Part shown: piece by piece, positions 25,027 through 33,696 of the stretch
How positions within the stretch are numbered: position 1 is the first letter of the stretch
Layout: every line of letters begins with the position of its first letter
Origin: Chitinophaga sp. Cy-1792
GTDB lineage: Bacteria > Bacteroidota > Bacteroidia > Chitinophagales > Chitinophagaceae
Reading direction: 5' to 3'
Length of the DNA: 64,000 bases
NCBI RefSeq assembly: GCF_011752935.1
Contig: NZ_VWWO01000001.1
Coordinates: 1,488,001 to 1,552,000, forward strand
Program-made: the position numbers and the translations under genes
The notes under the pieces: generated by a model
The model's input: only the letters and a program-made list of their open reading frames with translations
Database searches by the model: none
Told to the model about the DNA's origin: nothing

Positions 25027-25425
25027 ATGAAACACTTATTTTCAAAACATTACTGGGCAGACAAGGATATTCAGCTGCTGATCGGAAAACAACTTCGCTT
25101 AGGTGTGATTATGTCGAGCACGCTGGTGCTGATCGGGGGACTCATCTATCTATACCGTCATGGTGCTGAAATGCCTTCCTACAGAGAGTTTACAGGTGTC
25201 CGTGCCGGACTGGACAGCTTCTCCGGAATTATACACGGTGTTCGTGGCATTCATGGCATGGAAATTATTCAGCTGGGCGTTGTATGCCTGATCGCTACAC
25301 CTATTCTTCGTGTAGCCTTATCCGTATTTGCATTTTTATTGGAGAAAGATTACCTGTATGTCATCCTTACATTAATTGTTTTAGGCGTGATACTCTTCAG
25401 TATGCTGGGAGATCTGGCCGGATAA
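25027..25425 (+). CDS. DUF1634 membrane protein, partner of the TSUP transporter
   Basis: Membrane protein of 132 residues from the ATG at 25027 (MKHLFSKHYWADKDIQLLIG). An ATG at 25000 inside the transporter gene is less likely. It has three hydrophobic segments: about 24-44 (LGVIMSSTLVLIGGLIYLY), 79-100 and 108-128. The family is typically found next to TSUP genes and is thought to assist them. It may form a heteromeric transporter (inference). A long hairpin follows, shared with the convergent SusD gene. Confidence 0.85.
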   Translation: MKHLFSKHYWADKDIQLLIGKQLRLGVIMSSTLVLIGGLIYLYRHGAEMPSYREFTGVRAGLDSFSGIIHGVRGIHGMEIIQLGVVCLIATPILRVALSVFAFLLEKDYLYVILTLIVLGVILFSMLGDLAG

Positions 25426-25444
25426 TCATCTTTATAAAATAACA

Positions 25445-25490
25445 GCAGCCTGCAATGGTGAAACACTTCACTGTTGCAGGCTGCCGCTTT
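25445..25490. terminator. bidirectional terminator hairpin between DUF1634 and susD
   Basis: GCAGCCTGCAA (25445-25455) pairs with TTGCAGGCTGC (25474-25484). An inner GTGAA/TTCAC stem (25458-25462 with 25467-25471) extends the hairpin. A short T-rich stretch follows on the plus strand (25488-25491). It lies between the convergent stops at 25425 and 25504. Confidence 0.75.
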
Positions 25491-25503
25491 TAATGGATAA
25501 CTG

Positions 25504-27219
25504 TTACAACCAGCCGTCATTCTGACCATAGGCAGGCCCGGTGGTCACTGCATTGATCTGATCCAACGGAATAGGCCGCAGCAAATGCTTGGGGCTCTGG
25601 AAATTCGCCCTGCAATCCGGGGTATGTTTCTTAATCCTGGCTTCCAGCTGGCCGGTACGCGCAAGATCGAGCCAGCGCATATTTTCACCCGCAAGTTCCC
25701 TGGAACGCTCATCCAGTATGAAATCGAGGTTGAGGTCTGCCGCGGTTACATCCATGGCAGACTTATTACCATTCGGATAAGCGGCCCTTTCCCTGATAGC
25801 GTTTACATACGGTAATGCATCGGCAGCGCGTCCATCCATCAACAGTGCTTCGGCGGCAATCAGGTAAGTTTCTGCCAATCTGTACGCAATCACAGGCCTG
25901 ATAGATGGCGCATTCATATCTGAACGTTTGGTATCCACAAATTTAGTCATCGCCGGTCCCATACGTGGGTTGTATTGCGCGGATGGAATCAGCGTATAAG
26001 GCGCAGCGGCTATCTGTGCAGCGGTACGCGGCCCCTGTGGCAGATAAATAGCGGTATCACCTACTTTGAATTTCGGGCCACCAGCTACAGCCCCTGCCGG
26101 CGCTCCTGCAGGTAATGGTGTAGGCCACTTGGGAATACTGCTGGCATTATTGCAGAACCATACCGTCTGAAAGGTTTTACCAAAGCGGGAATCATTGACA
26201 CGCTCCTTGAAAATGGTGTCTATCAGCCATAAGGTAGGAATCGTTCTGATATAAGGCCTGCCATCCGCAATATCACGTTGCATGCCATCTACCTTTTCAT
26301 ATTGCGGTACAAATAAATGCACCAGCATATTATCAGGCGTGCGGTTATCCTGGTTGGGCGAACCGTTGTATGCCAGGCTGGTAGTGTGTTGTACGGCCCA
26401 TAACACTTCAGCGCTGTTTTCATTGCCTTCTGCAAATACACTTCCGAAATCTGGCAACAGTGCCAATCCGTTGCCGGATGCGTTATTGATGATTGCCTGC
26501 GCATTCGTATAGGCGTCGCGGTAGTCGGTGCCCTGCTTTGCCTTACTACCGGCGCGTGTGAGGTAGACCTTTGCCAGCAGATGTTGTGCGGCTGCGCCGG
26601 AGGCACGGCCAGCATCTACACCCTTGGTACGTGGCCCTGCCGGTAAATCTACCATGGCATCTTTTAAATCCTGAATGATAACATTGTATACATCCGCCAT
26701 AGGATCGCGTTTTGCAGCGGTAGACGGATCTGCATTGAAGGTGGTATTTAATGTTACATCTCCCCAAAGCTGCACCAATACGAAATAATAATTCGCGCGG
26801 AGGAACTTCGCTTCTGCTACCATTCTTTTCTTCACATCATCTTTAATAGTGGTTACATCTTTTGCATACTGAATCACAGCATTGCACGTGTTGATATAGG
26901 TGTAACAGTTATTCCACAGCGAAGTGCCTTTACCATCAGTGGATTGATAGGATGGTGCCAGCAGGAACATGTCTTTGTTGCCATCATTGCCACGCATGAA
27001 TTCATCTGTAGCAGGCGTAGTCATGGAAAAATAATCTTCACAACCCCAGATCGTGCGCGTGCCTGCGTAAGAGGCATCTAATGCGGCATTCAATCCCTGT
27101 GCGGATTTATAGAAATCTGGTGTTAAGGTTGCATGTGGTTTTTCTTCCAGCATTTTTTTGCATCCGCTGAAAGTAAGACCCATAGCCAGTATACTGATGC
27201 AGAATATTTTATTCTTCAT
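25504..27219 (-). CDS. SusD/RagB glycan-binding lipoprotein (locus 1)
   Basis: Surface lipoprotein of 571 residues. The signal peptide has a lipobox F-S-G-C with Cys20 (MKNKIFCISILAMGLTFSGC). The SusD fold is shown by the N-terminal AKFLRANYYFVLVQLWGDVTL motif (about 140-160), AQHLLAKVYLTRAG (about 210-223), and the C-terminal RLAETYLIAAEALL (about 448-461) and LDFILDERSRELAGENMRWLDLARTG segments. It caps the SusC barrel and binds substrate at the cell surface. It follows its SusC by 17 bp and closes a minus-strand locus that carries GH29 and GH28 enzymes, so the ligand is probably a pectic or fucose-containing glycan (inference). Confidence 0.95.
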   Translation of the reverse strand: MKNKIFCISILAMGLTFSGCKKMLEEKPHATLTPDFYKSAQGLNAALDASYAGTRTIWGCEDYFSMTTPATDEFMRGNDGNKDMFLLAPSYQSTDGKGTSLWNNCYTYINTCNAVIQYAKDVTTIKDDVKKRMVAEAKFLRANYYFVLVQLWGDVTLNTTFNADPSTAAKRDPMADVYNVIIQDLKDAMVDLPAGPRTKGVDAGRASGAAAQHLLAKVYLTRAGSKAKQGTDYRDAYTNAQAIINNASGNGLALLPDFGSVFAEGNENSAEVLWAVQHTTSLAYNGSPNQDNRTPDNMLVHLFVPQYEKVDGMQRDIADGRPYIRTIPTLWLIDTIFKERVNDSRFGKTFQTVWFCNNASSIPKWPTPLPAGAPAGAVAGGPKFKVGDTAIYLPQGPRTAAQIAAAPYTLIPSAQYNPRMGPAMTKFVDTKRSDMNAPSIRPVIAYRLAETYLIAAEALLMDGRAADALPYVNAIRERAAYPNGNKSAMDVTAADLNLDFILDERSRELAGENMRWLDLARTGQLEARIKKHTPDCRANFQSPKHLLRPIPLDQINAVTTGPAYGQNDGWL

Positions 27220-27236
27220 AAAAATCTCATTAAAAA

Positions 27237-30200
27237 TTATAAAGTAAGATTCACCCCAAAAATCATAGACCAGGTACCAGGGGTATCTGCGTTGATATTA
27301 CCTGCTGATTCAGGATCCACGCCATGATATTTATTCCTGTATTGTGAGAAGAGAATCAGCGGGTCCTGTGCAGTAGCGTATATACGCAGTGATTTCGCCT
27401 TCAGGCGCTGCACATAGGATTGTGGTATGTTGTAACCCAGGCTCAGACTACGTACTTTCAGGAAAGAGCCGTTTATATAGCCCAGTGTTGAGTTGTATTG
27501 TGTTTGTGTAGATGAATTATTAGGTTTTGGATAATAATTTTCTCCGCTGCCAGGTGTCCAGTAGTGCACGTTCAGGTTATTGTAATTTCCCTGGAAGGTG
27601 TTGGCATAGCCGCCACCATAGAGTTTGCTGTTCAGTAATCCGCCTACTCTTGCAAAAACTACTATGGTAAAATCAATCCCTTTGTAGCTGAAACGGTTGG
27701 TCATACCGCCTTCCCACTTGGGTTGCGCACTACCGATAATTGTTTTGTCTGCGGCGCTGAAAGTGCTGTCACCATTCACATCTGCAATACGAATATTACC
27801 AATTACGGAAGTAGGGCCTGTTACGTTTTGTTTGTAAGCCAGTGCTGTAGCGGAATCTATTTTATTATCCTGCCAGATGCCTATACGTTTGTAATCGTAG
27901 TATACGCCGATAGGTTGCCCTACAAACCAGCCATTGGCAAGGTCTTGCTGGATGCCATTATAGAGTTGTGTGATTTTTCCGCGGTTTAGGTACCAGTTTA
28001 GATCTGTTGTCCAGTTGAAACCGTTTGCTGTCTTGGATTGTACGTTAACAGTAGCAATATGTACTTCCACACCTCTGTTTTCTGTTTTACCTACATTTAC
28101 GAGCACATTTCCCGGGATACCGCTGGTGCCAGGGAGTTTCTGGGGTAATAACAGGTTGCTGGTCTGTTGAATGTAGGCATCTACACTACCGGTAATTCTA
28201 TTGTTAAACAACCCAAAATCCAGACCGGCATTGGAGGTGGCGGTATTCTCCCATTGCAGTTTCATATTGGGAGCGGTGTTGAGATAAGCACCAGTAACGT
28301 TGGTGCTGCCATAGTTATAGTTGATGGCGGTCAGTGAGCCTTTTGTCTGGTACGGATCGATGGCGGTATTGCCGGTACGGCCGTAACTCAGTCGCAGCTT
28401 GAGGTTGGAGAATGTTTGTGAATTCTTCGCCCATGGTTCCTGGATGATATTCCAGCTGACAGCGGCAGAAGGAAATCCTTTGAACTGGTTGCCAGGCGCG
28501 AGCCTGGAGCTACCGTCGGAACGCATGGTTAATGTCACCAGGTAGCGATCGTCGTAGCTATAGAACAACCTGCCCATATACGAAATGATGTCCCATTTAG
28601 GGTCTGTGCCGCTGCCGGAAAGGTTGGAACCGTATTGGGCATTGGCATATTCGAGGTTATCGTATAAAAGATTGCTGTTAGTGTATTTGGTGTTGCGGGC
28701 GTTAGATTCCTGCACACTATATAATCCTGTCAGGTTGAAACGATGTTTGCGGATGGTTTTATCGTAGTACAACAGGTTTTCTATGGTGAAGCTGGTGCTT
28801 TGTCCGTAGTTGGTTTCACTGGTGTTTAGTCCGCCGAGATTGTTAGATGTTTTGCTACCATAGAAATTGCCATAGTTATCGTTTTTAATTTCCGCTCCTG
28901 CGTTGAGCCTGTATTTCAGACCAGGGAAAATATTAACGTCCAGATAAGCGGTGGTAAAGGTTCCTGTTCTTTTTCTTCTTTCCACTACAGCGCCCGGGAT
29001 GAAGTTGGCCAGCGGGTTCCAGATTTGTGCGGCACTACCGGCAACGAAATCATTGAGGATGTTACCGCTGCTGTCGAAGGCCGGCGCCATCGGACTTGCA
29101 CGCAATACCTGTCCCATCGGGTTGGCATTTTCGCCGATAGTAGTAGAGAAGTTATTGAGGGAACTTAAACCTACTTTGAAGATCTTGTTTATCTGGTGGT
29201 CTACGCTGATTCTTGCAGAAAATCTTTCGAATGATTGACCAGGATAAACACCGGTTTCTTTATAATATCCTCCGGAGATGCTGAACTGCGTTTTGTCGTT
29301 ACCACCTGAAACACCGATCTGGTGGTTGGTTTGCAGGCCGGTACGGTATACGAGATCCTGCCAGTCGGTGTTGCGACCGTTTGCCAGTCCTTCTCTTTCT
29401 ATGGCATCAAATCCGTCGAGCATAATTTTAGGATCGTCCGGGCTGCTGTATTTCACGTTATCTGCATTATACAGTGCCCATTTTTTGAGTCCTGCATATT
29501 GCTGGGAGTTCATCAGGTCGTATTTACCGGAAGGTTTAACAAAGCCGGCATAGCCGCCATAGGTAATGGTGGTGCCGCCTGCGCTGCCGTGTTTGGTGGT
29601 AACGATGATGACACCGTTAGCGCCGCGGGAGCCATAGATCGCTGTGGCGGAGGCATCTTTCAAAACCTGTATGGAGCTTACATCGTCGGGATTGATATCG
29701 TTGATATCACCATTGAAAGGAATTCCATCCACTACAAACAGCGGCGCGTTGGTAGCCCTGATAGATCGGCTGCCACGCACGAGTATGGTAGGTTTGGCGC
29801 CAGGTTTGCTGTTGCCGCCACTCTTCTGAATGTCGATGCCGGCGCCTTGTCCTTTCAGCGCCTGGCTGAGGTTTGCGGCGGGCACGTCTCTCAATGCCTG
29901 TGCATTAATGGAGGTGATGGAACCGGTAAGGTCTGACCTTTTCTGTGTACCATAACCGACCACCACTACTTCATTCAATTCACCTTTGTTGGCATTGAGT
30001 TGAATGTTGAGATGTGGCATATCAGTGGTACCGATTTCTATTTCTTTGGTTAGAAATCCGGTGTAGGTAATTCGTAGAAAGGAATGAGCCGGTACGCTGA
30101 GAGAGAAAGTGCCATCTACGCTGGTGGCGGCACCTTTTGACGTACCGCGTATTACTACGTTGGCGCCGGGAAGCGGTTCACCGTTTTGCGAAGTAATACG

Positions 30201-30329
30201 GCCATGTACATTAACGGTTTGTTGTGCATATAACGTAGACGGATATACGCAAATTAATAAGAGTAAAAAATACCAGTATTTTTTTAAGCCAGGTGGAATG
30301 CATCTCATGTAGGAGTGAATTGAATTCAT
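27237..30329 (-). CDS. SusC/RagA TonB-linked outer-membrane transporter (locus 1)
   Basis: Outer-membrane importer of 1030 residues. The signal peptide ends near TLYAQQ (residue 36). A carboxypeptidase-D-like domain follows (about 38-115, VHGRITSQNGEPLPGANVVI), then the SusC signature LNEVVVVGYGTQKRSD (about 119-134). The plug contains FVVDGIPFNGDINDINPDDV and YGSRGANGVIIVTTK, and a large barrel follows. There is no STN domain, so it is not expected to signal to an anti-sigma factor. It works with the SusD encoded next in the operon. It is separated from GH28 by 126 bp holding two hairpins, so it may have its own leader or promoter. Confidence 0.95.
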   Translation of the reverse strand: MNSIHSYMRCIPPGLKKYWYFLLLLICVYPSTLYAQQTVNVHGRITSQNGEPLPGANVVIRGTSKGAATSVDGTFSLSVPAHSFLRITYTGFLTKEIEIGTTDMPHLNIQLNANKGELNEVVVVGYGTQKRSDLTGSITSINAQALRDVPAANLSQALKGQGAGIDIQKSGGNSKPGAKPTILVRGSRSIRATNAPLFVVDGIPFNGDINDINPDDVSSIQVLKDASATAIYGSRGANGVIIVTTKHGSAGGTTITYGGYAGFVKPSGKYDLMNSQQYAGLKKWALYNADNVKYSSPDDPKIMLDGFDAIEREGLANGRNTDWQDLVYRTGLQTNHQIGVSGGNDKTQFSISGGYYKETGVYPGQSFERFSARISVDHQINKIFKVGLSSLNNFSTTIGENANPMGQVLRASPMAPAFDSSGNILNDFVAGSAAQIWNPLANFIPGAVVERRKRTGTFTTAYLDVNIFPGLKYRLNAGAEIKNDNYGNFYGSKTSNNLGGLNTSETNYGQSTSFTIENLLYYDKTIRKHRFNLTGLYSVQESNARNTKYTNSNLLYDNLEYANAQYGSNLSGSGTDPKWDIISYMGRLFYSYDDRYLVTLTMRSDGSSRLAPGNQFKGFPSAAVSWNIIQEPWAKNSQTFSNLKLRLSYGRTGNTAIDPYQTKGSLTAINYNYGSTNVTGAYLNTAPNMKLQWENTATSNAGLDFGLFNNRITGSVDAYIQQTSNLLLPQKLPGTSGIPGNVLVNVGKTENRGVEVHIATVNVQSKTANGFNWTTDLNWYLNRGKITQLYNGIQQDLANGWFVGQPIGVYYDYKRIGIWQDNKIDSATALAYKQNVTGPTSVIGNIRIADVNGDSTFSAADKTIIGSAQPKWEGGMTNRFSYKGIDFTIVVFARVGGLLNSKLYGGGYANTFQGNYNNLNVHYWTPGSGENYYPKPNNSSTQTQYNSTLGYINGSFLKVRSLSLGYNIPQSYVQRLKAKSLRIYATAQDPLILFSQYRNKYHGVDPESAGNINADTPGTWSMIFGVNLTL

Positions 30330-30368
30330 AACGTTTGTTTTTTGTGGATAATAATTGGTTGATGTATC

Positions 30369-30432
30369 TGCCTGTAACCGGTTTGCCAGGTTCAGGCAAT
30401 AAGCTGTCAGGCCGCGGATTTACGCGGCCCTG
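30369..30432. other. two adjacent stem-loops between GH28 and susC
   Basis: The first stem is roughly GCCTG (about 30370-30374) with CAGGC (about 30393-30397), enclosing an AACCGGTT palindrome near 30378. The second is GGCCGCG (30410-30416) with CGCGGCC (30423-30429) around a 6-nt loop. They occupy the 126-bp spacer in front of SusC. No T-tail follows in either direction, so processing sites or mRNA-stability elements fit better than terminators. Confidence 0.4.
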
Positions 30433-30455
30433 GGTAAAGTGGTAATATGGTTATA

Positions 30456-31994
30456 CTATTGCTTTGTTACAGCGTTTTCAGGTACACTGCTGTCGGTTGT
30501 CACGGTCAGATTTTTAGGAACAACAATGCCTCCGCTGCTGGCGCCACCCAGCTGCAAAAATGTTTTCGGGTTTTTTGGGAGGGTGATGTTTTTCATCTGC
30601 ACTTTATTCGCATCTGAAATAATTGCTACAGGTCCATTTCCCCCGCTGGCAGGGAATTTCCACTTGCTGAAATTAATGTTGGCCAGATCATATCCAATGA
30701 TAGCCGGCCTTTCGTCTGTTTTATCTGAAGTAAAAGTGATGTTGTTAAATCTGAAGTTGCTTACATGGCGAATGTATAGGCCATAAGCAGGAATGATCTT
30801 CCCGAACATTTTTATCTCCGGATAATCTGCGGGCTTCTCTTCCAATACCACAGCAGCATCAGCTGCAGTGCCTGTTCCCGGAATGTTGATATGAATATTT
30901 TCCAGGCTGACATTTTCAATAAGATGACCAGGTATACCAGATATCAGCATACCCGTCCAGGTGCCGTGTTTAACGTTTACGTTTTTGATGCTGATATTGG
31001 TAATGCTGCCTGGTGGCTGTTTTGCATCTCCGTCGCGGAACGTTTTCAGTCTGGCGCCAAGTCTCATGATGACAGGCATATTCACACTATCCATTTCCAC
31101 ATCGCTGATGGCGATATTGTTGATATGTGATCCATCTACCGAAAATATTTTAATACCACCTTCTCTGGCGAAGGCGACATTAATATTTTTCACGGTAATA
31201 TCTTCGAAGTTGCCGGCAGATTCCGTACCGAACTTAATGGCACCTTCGCCGGTGTTGATGCGGATATTGCTCACCGATACCTTTCTACATGGGTAAGGAC
31301 TGGTGGTCTTAAAACAGATGGCATCATCACCACTGTTAATATCACAATCACGGATTACTACCTGTTCGCAGCAGTCAATGTCAATGCCGTCATTATTTCC
31401 CAGGCCGCGACTGTATATTGTCAGGTTGCTTGCCTGAATATTTTTACAATGGAAGAAGTGCAATGTCCAGGCGGTGGGAGCAGTAAGTCTTACGCCGGTA
31501 ATATTGACGGTATCGCAGCGTACAAATCTTACCAGGAAAGGGCGGCGTTGGTGACCGCCGGAGGCGTATACCAGTTTCCCTTGCCCGTCGATGGTGCCTT
31601 TGCCGGTGATGCCGGTATGTTGAATATCTACTGCGCCGATCAGCGCGTAGCCCATTTGCTGGCCAAGTCCATCCTTGAAGCCATCAATTACCTGGTAGTC
31701 TTTAATATCTGTGCTTCCCAGCAGGGTGGCATTTTCATCCAGTTGAAGGGTGACATTGCTTTTTAGCAGTATGGTACCTGTGAGGAACTTTCCTGCGGGC
31801 ACTTGTACGATGCCGCCGCCAAGAGCGGTACAGCTGTCTATCGCATGTTGGATAGCGATGGTATTCAGCGTATGTCCGTCGCCGTTAGCACCGGTAGCTG
31901 TGATATTGATGAGGATGGGTTTTACGGGAGAAGCCTGCGCAGGAGATAATGCTGTGCAAATCAGTAACAGGGCAGACAAGCAGGTTTTCAACAT
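30456..31994 (-). CDS. glycoside hydrolase family 28-like protein
   Basis: Exported right-handed beta-helix hydrolase of 512 residues from the ATG at 31994 (MLKTCLSALLLICTALSPAQAS). An ATG at 32021 would add nine residues ahead of a good signal peptide. The N-terminal DGHTLNTIAIQHAIDSC-like segment and GGGIVQVPAGKFLTGTI-like strand are the pectin-lyase-fold entry. The catalytic acids are visible as N-N-D-G-I-D-I-D and S-G-D-D-A-I-C-F. The usual GH28 G-H-G motif reads G-E-G-A-I-K-F-G-T-E-S, and the later R-I-K is G-G-I-K. It is therefore a divergent GH28-like enzyme, possibly an exo-acting or rhamnogalacturonan-type hydrolase. It is the second gene of the locus, after GH29. Confidence 0.85.
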   Translation of the reverse strand: MLKTCLSALLLICTALSPAQASPVKPILINITATGANGDGHTLNTIAIQHAIDSCTALGGGIVQVPAGKFLTGTILLKSNVTLQLDENATLLGSTDIKDYQVIDGFKDGLGQQMGYALIGAVDIQHTGITGKGTIDGQGKLVYASGGHQRRPFLVRFVRCDTVNITGVRLTAPTAWTLHFFHCKNIQASNLTIYSRGLGNNDGIDIDCCEQVVIRDCDINSGDDAICFKTTSPYPCRKVSVSNIRINTGEGAIKFGTESAGNFEDITVKNINVAFAREGGIKIFSVDGSHINNIAISDVEMDSVNMPVIMRLGARLKTFRDGDAKQPPGSITNISIKNVNVKHGTWTGMLISGIPGHLIENVSLENIHINIPGTGTAADAAVVLEEKPADYPEIKMFGKIIPAYGLYIRHVSNFRFNNITFTSDKTDERPAIIGYDLANINFSKWKFPASGGNGPVAIISDANKVQMKNITLPKNPKTFLQLGGASSGGIVVPKNLTVTTDSSVPENAVTKQ

Positions 31995-32051
31995 ACTGTG
32001 GAATTTAAAAAAAATGGGCAACGAGCAATTAAGCCGTTACCCATTTTGTAC

Positions 32052-33455
32052 TTATAGAGTAGTGGATTCTACTTTGATAACAGAAGCGATGTTATCTGGT
32101 GCGGTAGCCGGAAGGTTTACCACCAGTGCATCTCCTTCTGTGGAGGTGGTCAGTTTGGTTCCGTTTGCGAGGAGGGAAGCCTTGCTGACTTTGTTTTTCA
32201 ATCCTGGTACTACCAGTTTACCATTTGCCGGCCAGTTGAAAACGGAGAGGTAATAGGTTGTTTTCTTACCTTCTGTTTTCTGAGTACAACGGCCCCAGTC
32301 GAGTGGTGCGAGGCTGCTTCCGGAAGTGCCGTAGATGGCTTCGCCGTTAACTTTCATCCATTTACCTATTCCTGCCAGTGATTCGATGGTAGGTTCCGGG
32401 AAGGTACCTTCAGCGGTAGGGCCTACGTTGAGCAGGTAGTTACCGTTTTTGGAAGCGATATCGATCAGGTTACGCACCAGTGTTTCGGTAGTTTTCCATT
32501 TGTGGTCCCAGCTTTTGAAGCCCCAGGTACCGTTCATGGTCATGCATGTTTCCCAGTCGCGGCCATCGAGTTCTTCTTTGGTAGGAATTTTCTGCTCAGG
32601 CGTTTTATAGTCTCCCGGGAAGTTCGGGCGTTTCAGTCTGTCGTTGGTGATGATATTAGGTTGAATTTTGAGTACGTCCTGTAATTTCTGGGCGTATTCA
32701 TCAGTCATGTTGGTTGGCGTATCCCACCAGAGTACCGCTACATCGCCGTAGTTGGTGAGCAGTTCTTTTACCTGCGGTACGGCTACTTTGTCGATGTATT
32801 CAGACATGGTAGCAGTAGTTTGTGCCGGGTCCCAGTGGCCGGTGTTGGCCTGGGTATATGCATCGATGCGGGAGGAGTCCGGGTTAGGCCATCCTTCTGC
32901 AGCTACTTTACGGGCTGCGGCGCCGCCAGGGTTATTCCAGTCCTGTGCCTGAGAGTAATAGAAGCCCAGTTTGATACCATATTTCTTGCAGGCTGCTGCG
33001 AGTGGTTTCAGTACATCTTTACCATATGGAGTGGCATCTACGATGTTGAATTTGCTGGCATCGGATTTAAACATGGCGAATCCGTCGTGGTGTTTGGCGG
33101 TGATGACGATATATTTCATACCGGCATCTTTGGCCATTTTCACCCATGCATCCGCATCATATTGAATAGGGTTGAATTGTTTGGCGTACTGTTGATATTC
33201 TGCCACCGGAATTTTCGCGCGGTTCATGATCCATTCGCCGCCGCGTTGTACCTGTTGGCCTTTGTACATGCCTGCGGGAACGGCATAGTCGCCCCAGTGG
33301 ATAAACATACCGAATCTGGCATCTCTCCACCATTTCATATGCTGGTCGTGAGCGGCTTGTGTGGTAACGGAGGCTGCTGCTTTCATGGGAGCCTGTGCGT
33401 AGAGGCCTGAATAAACAGATAGCATGGCTGCCAGGCAGCAGGTTAGTTTCTTCAT
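32052..33455 (-). CDS. alpha-L-fucosidase, GH29
   Basis: Exported glycosidase of 467 residues that removes alpha-L-fucose from glycans. The signal peptide ends near GLYAQAP (residue 22). Family signatures are WWRDARFGMFIHWGDYAVPAG (about 41-61), YIVITAKHHDGFAMFKSDASK (about 114-134) and the nucleophile region D-V-A-V-L-W-W-D (about 236-243), where the last Asp is the expected nucleophile. SKNGNYLLNVGPTAEGTFPE is also typical. A C-terminal beta-domain follows from about 375. It is the first gene of the minus-strand GH29-GH28-SusC-SusD locus. The 240 bp upstream hold two LacI-like operator sequences. Confidence 0.95.
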   Translation of the reverse strand: MKKLTCCLAAMLSVYSGLYAQAPMKAAASVTTQAAHDQHMKWWRDARFGMFIHWGDYAVPAGMYKGQQVQRGGEWIMNRAKIPVAEYQQYAKQFNPIQYDADAWVKMAKDAGMKYIVITAKHHDGFAMFKSDASKFNIVDATPYGKDVLKPLAAACKKYGIKLGFYYSQAQDWNNPGGAAARKVAAEGWPNPDSSRIDAYTQANTGHWDPAQTTATMSEYIDKVAVPQVKELLTNYGDVAVLWWDTPTNMTDEYAQKLQDVLKIQPNIITNDRLKRPNFPGDYKTPEQKIPTKEELDGRDWETCMTMNGTWGFKSWDHKWKTTETLVRNLIDIASKNGNYLLNVGPTAEGTFPEPTIESLAGIGKWMKVNGEAIYGTSGSSLAPLDWGRCTQKTEGKKTTYYLSVFNWPANGKLVVPGLKNKVSKASLLANGTKLTTSTEGDALVVNLPATAPDNIASVIKVESTTL

Positions 33456-33476
33456 AATGGAATTCTTTTAAGTTCT

Positions 33477-33561
33477 CTGCAATCGTTTGCATTCTTCTGG
33501 AAAAAAATAAGCGGCTGAGCGCTTAGTCAAAAGGAATTACTGGTACTTCAAACGATTGCAG
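33477..33561 (-). promoter_or_regulatory. pair of LacI-like operator sites upstream of the GH29 locus
   Basis: Site 1 (33478-33491) reads TGCAATCGTTTGCA, a 12/14 palindrome with a central CG. Site 2 (33547-33560) reads TTCAAACGATTGCA and matches the complement of site 1 at 13 of 14 positions. The 13-bp cores (33477-33489 and 33549-33561) are exact inverted copies, about 69 bp centre to centre. Between them lies another palindrome, TAAGCG-N6-CGCTTA (33508-33525). The form fits LacI-family operators, which would suit sugar-responsive control and DNA looping. No LacI-type gene lies in this window. Confidence 0.65.
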
Positions 33562-33638
33562 GAATAAAAATCCATATAATTTTAGAATTAAGCTGACTTG
33601 ATTTTGCTTTAAGCAGATGTTTTTTTCACCCGGGCATA

Positions 33639-33674
33639 AAAAAAGCTATCACCGGTGAAGATGATAGCTTTTTT
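33639..33674 (-). terminator. terminator after mqo
   Basis: AAAAAAGCTATCA (33639-33651) pairs with TGATAGCTTTTTT (33662-33674) around a 10-nt loop. Read on the minus strand it ends in T residues, and it lies 23 bp past the mqo stop. It is symmetrical and could work in both directions. Confidence 0.85.
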
Positions 33675-33696
33675 ATATTACGCTGCGTGGCTGCTG

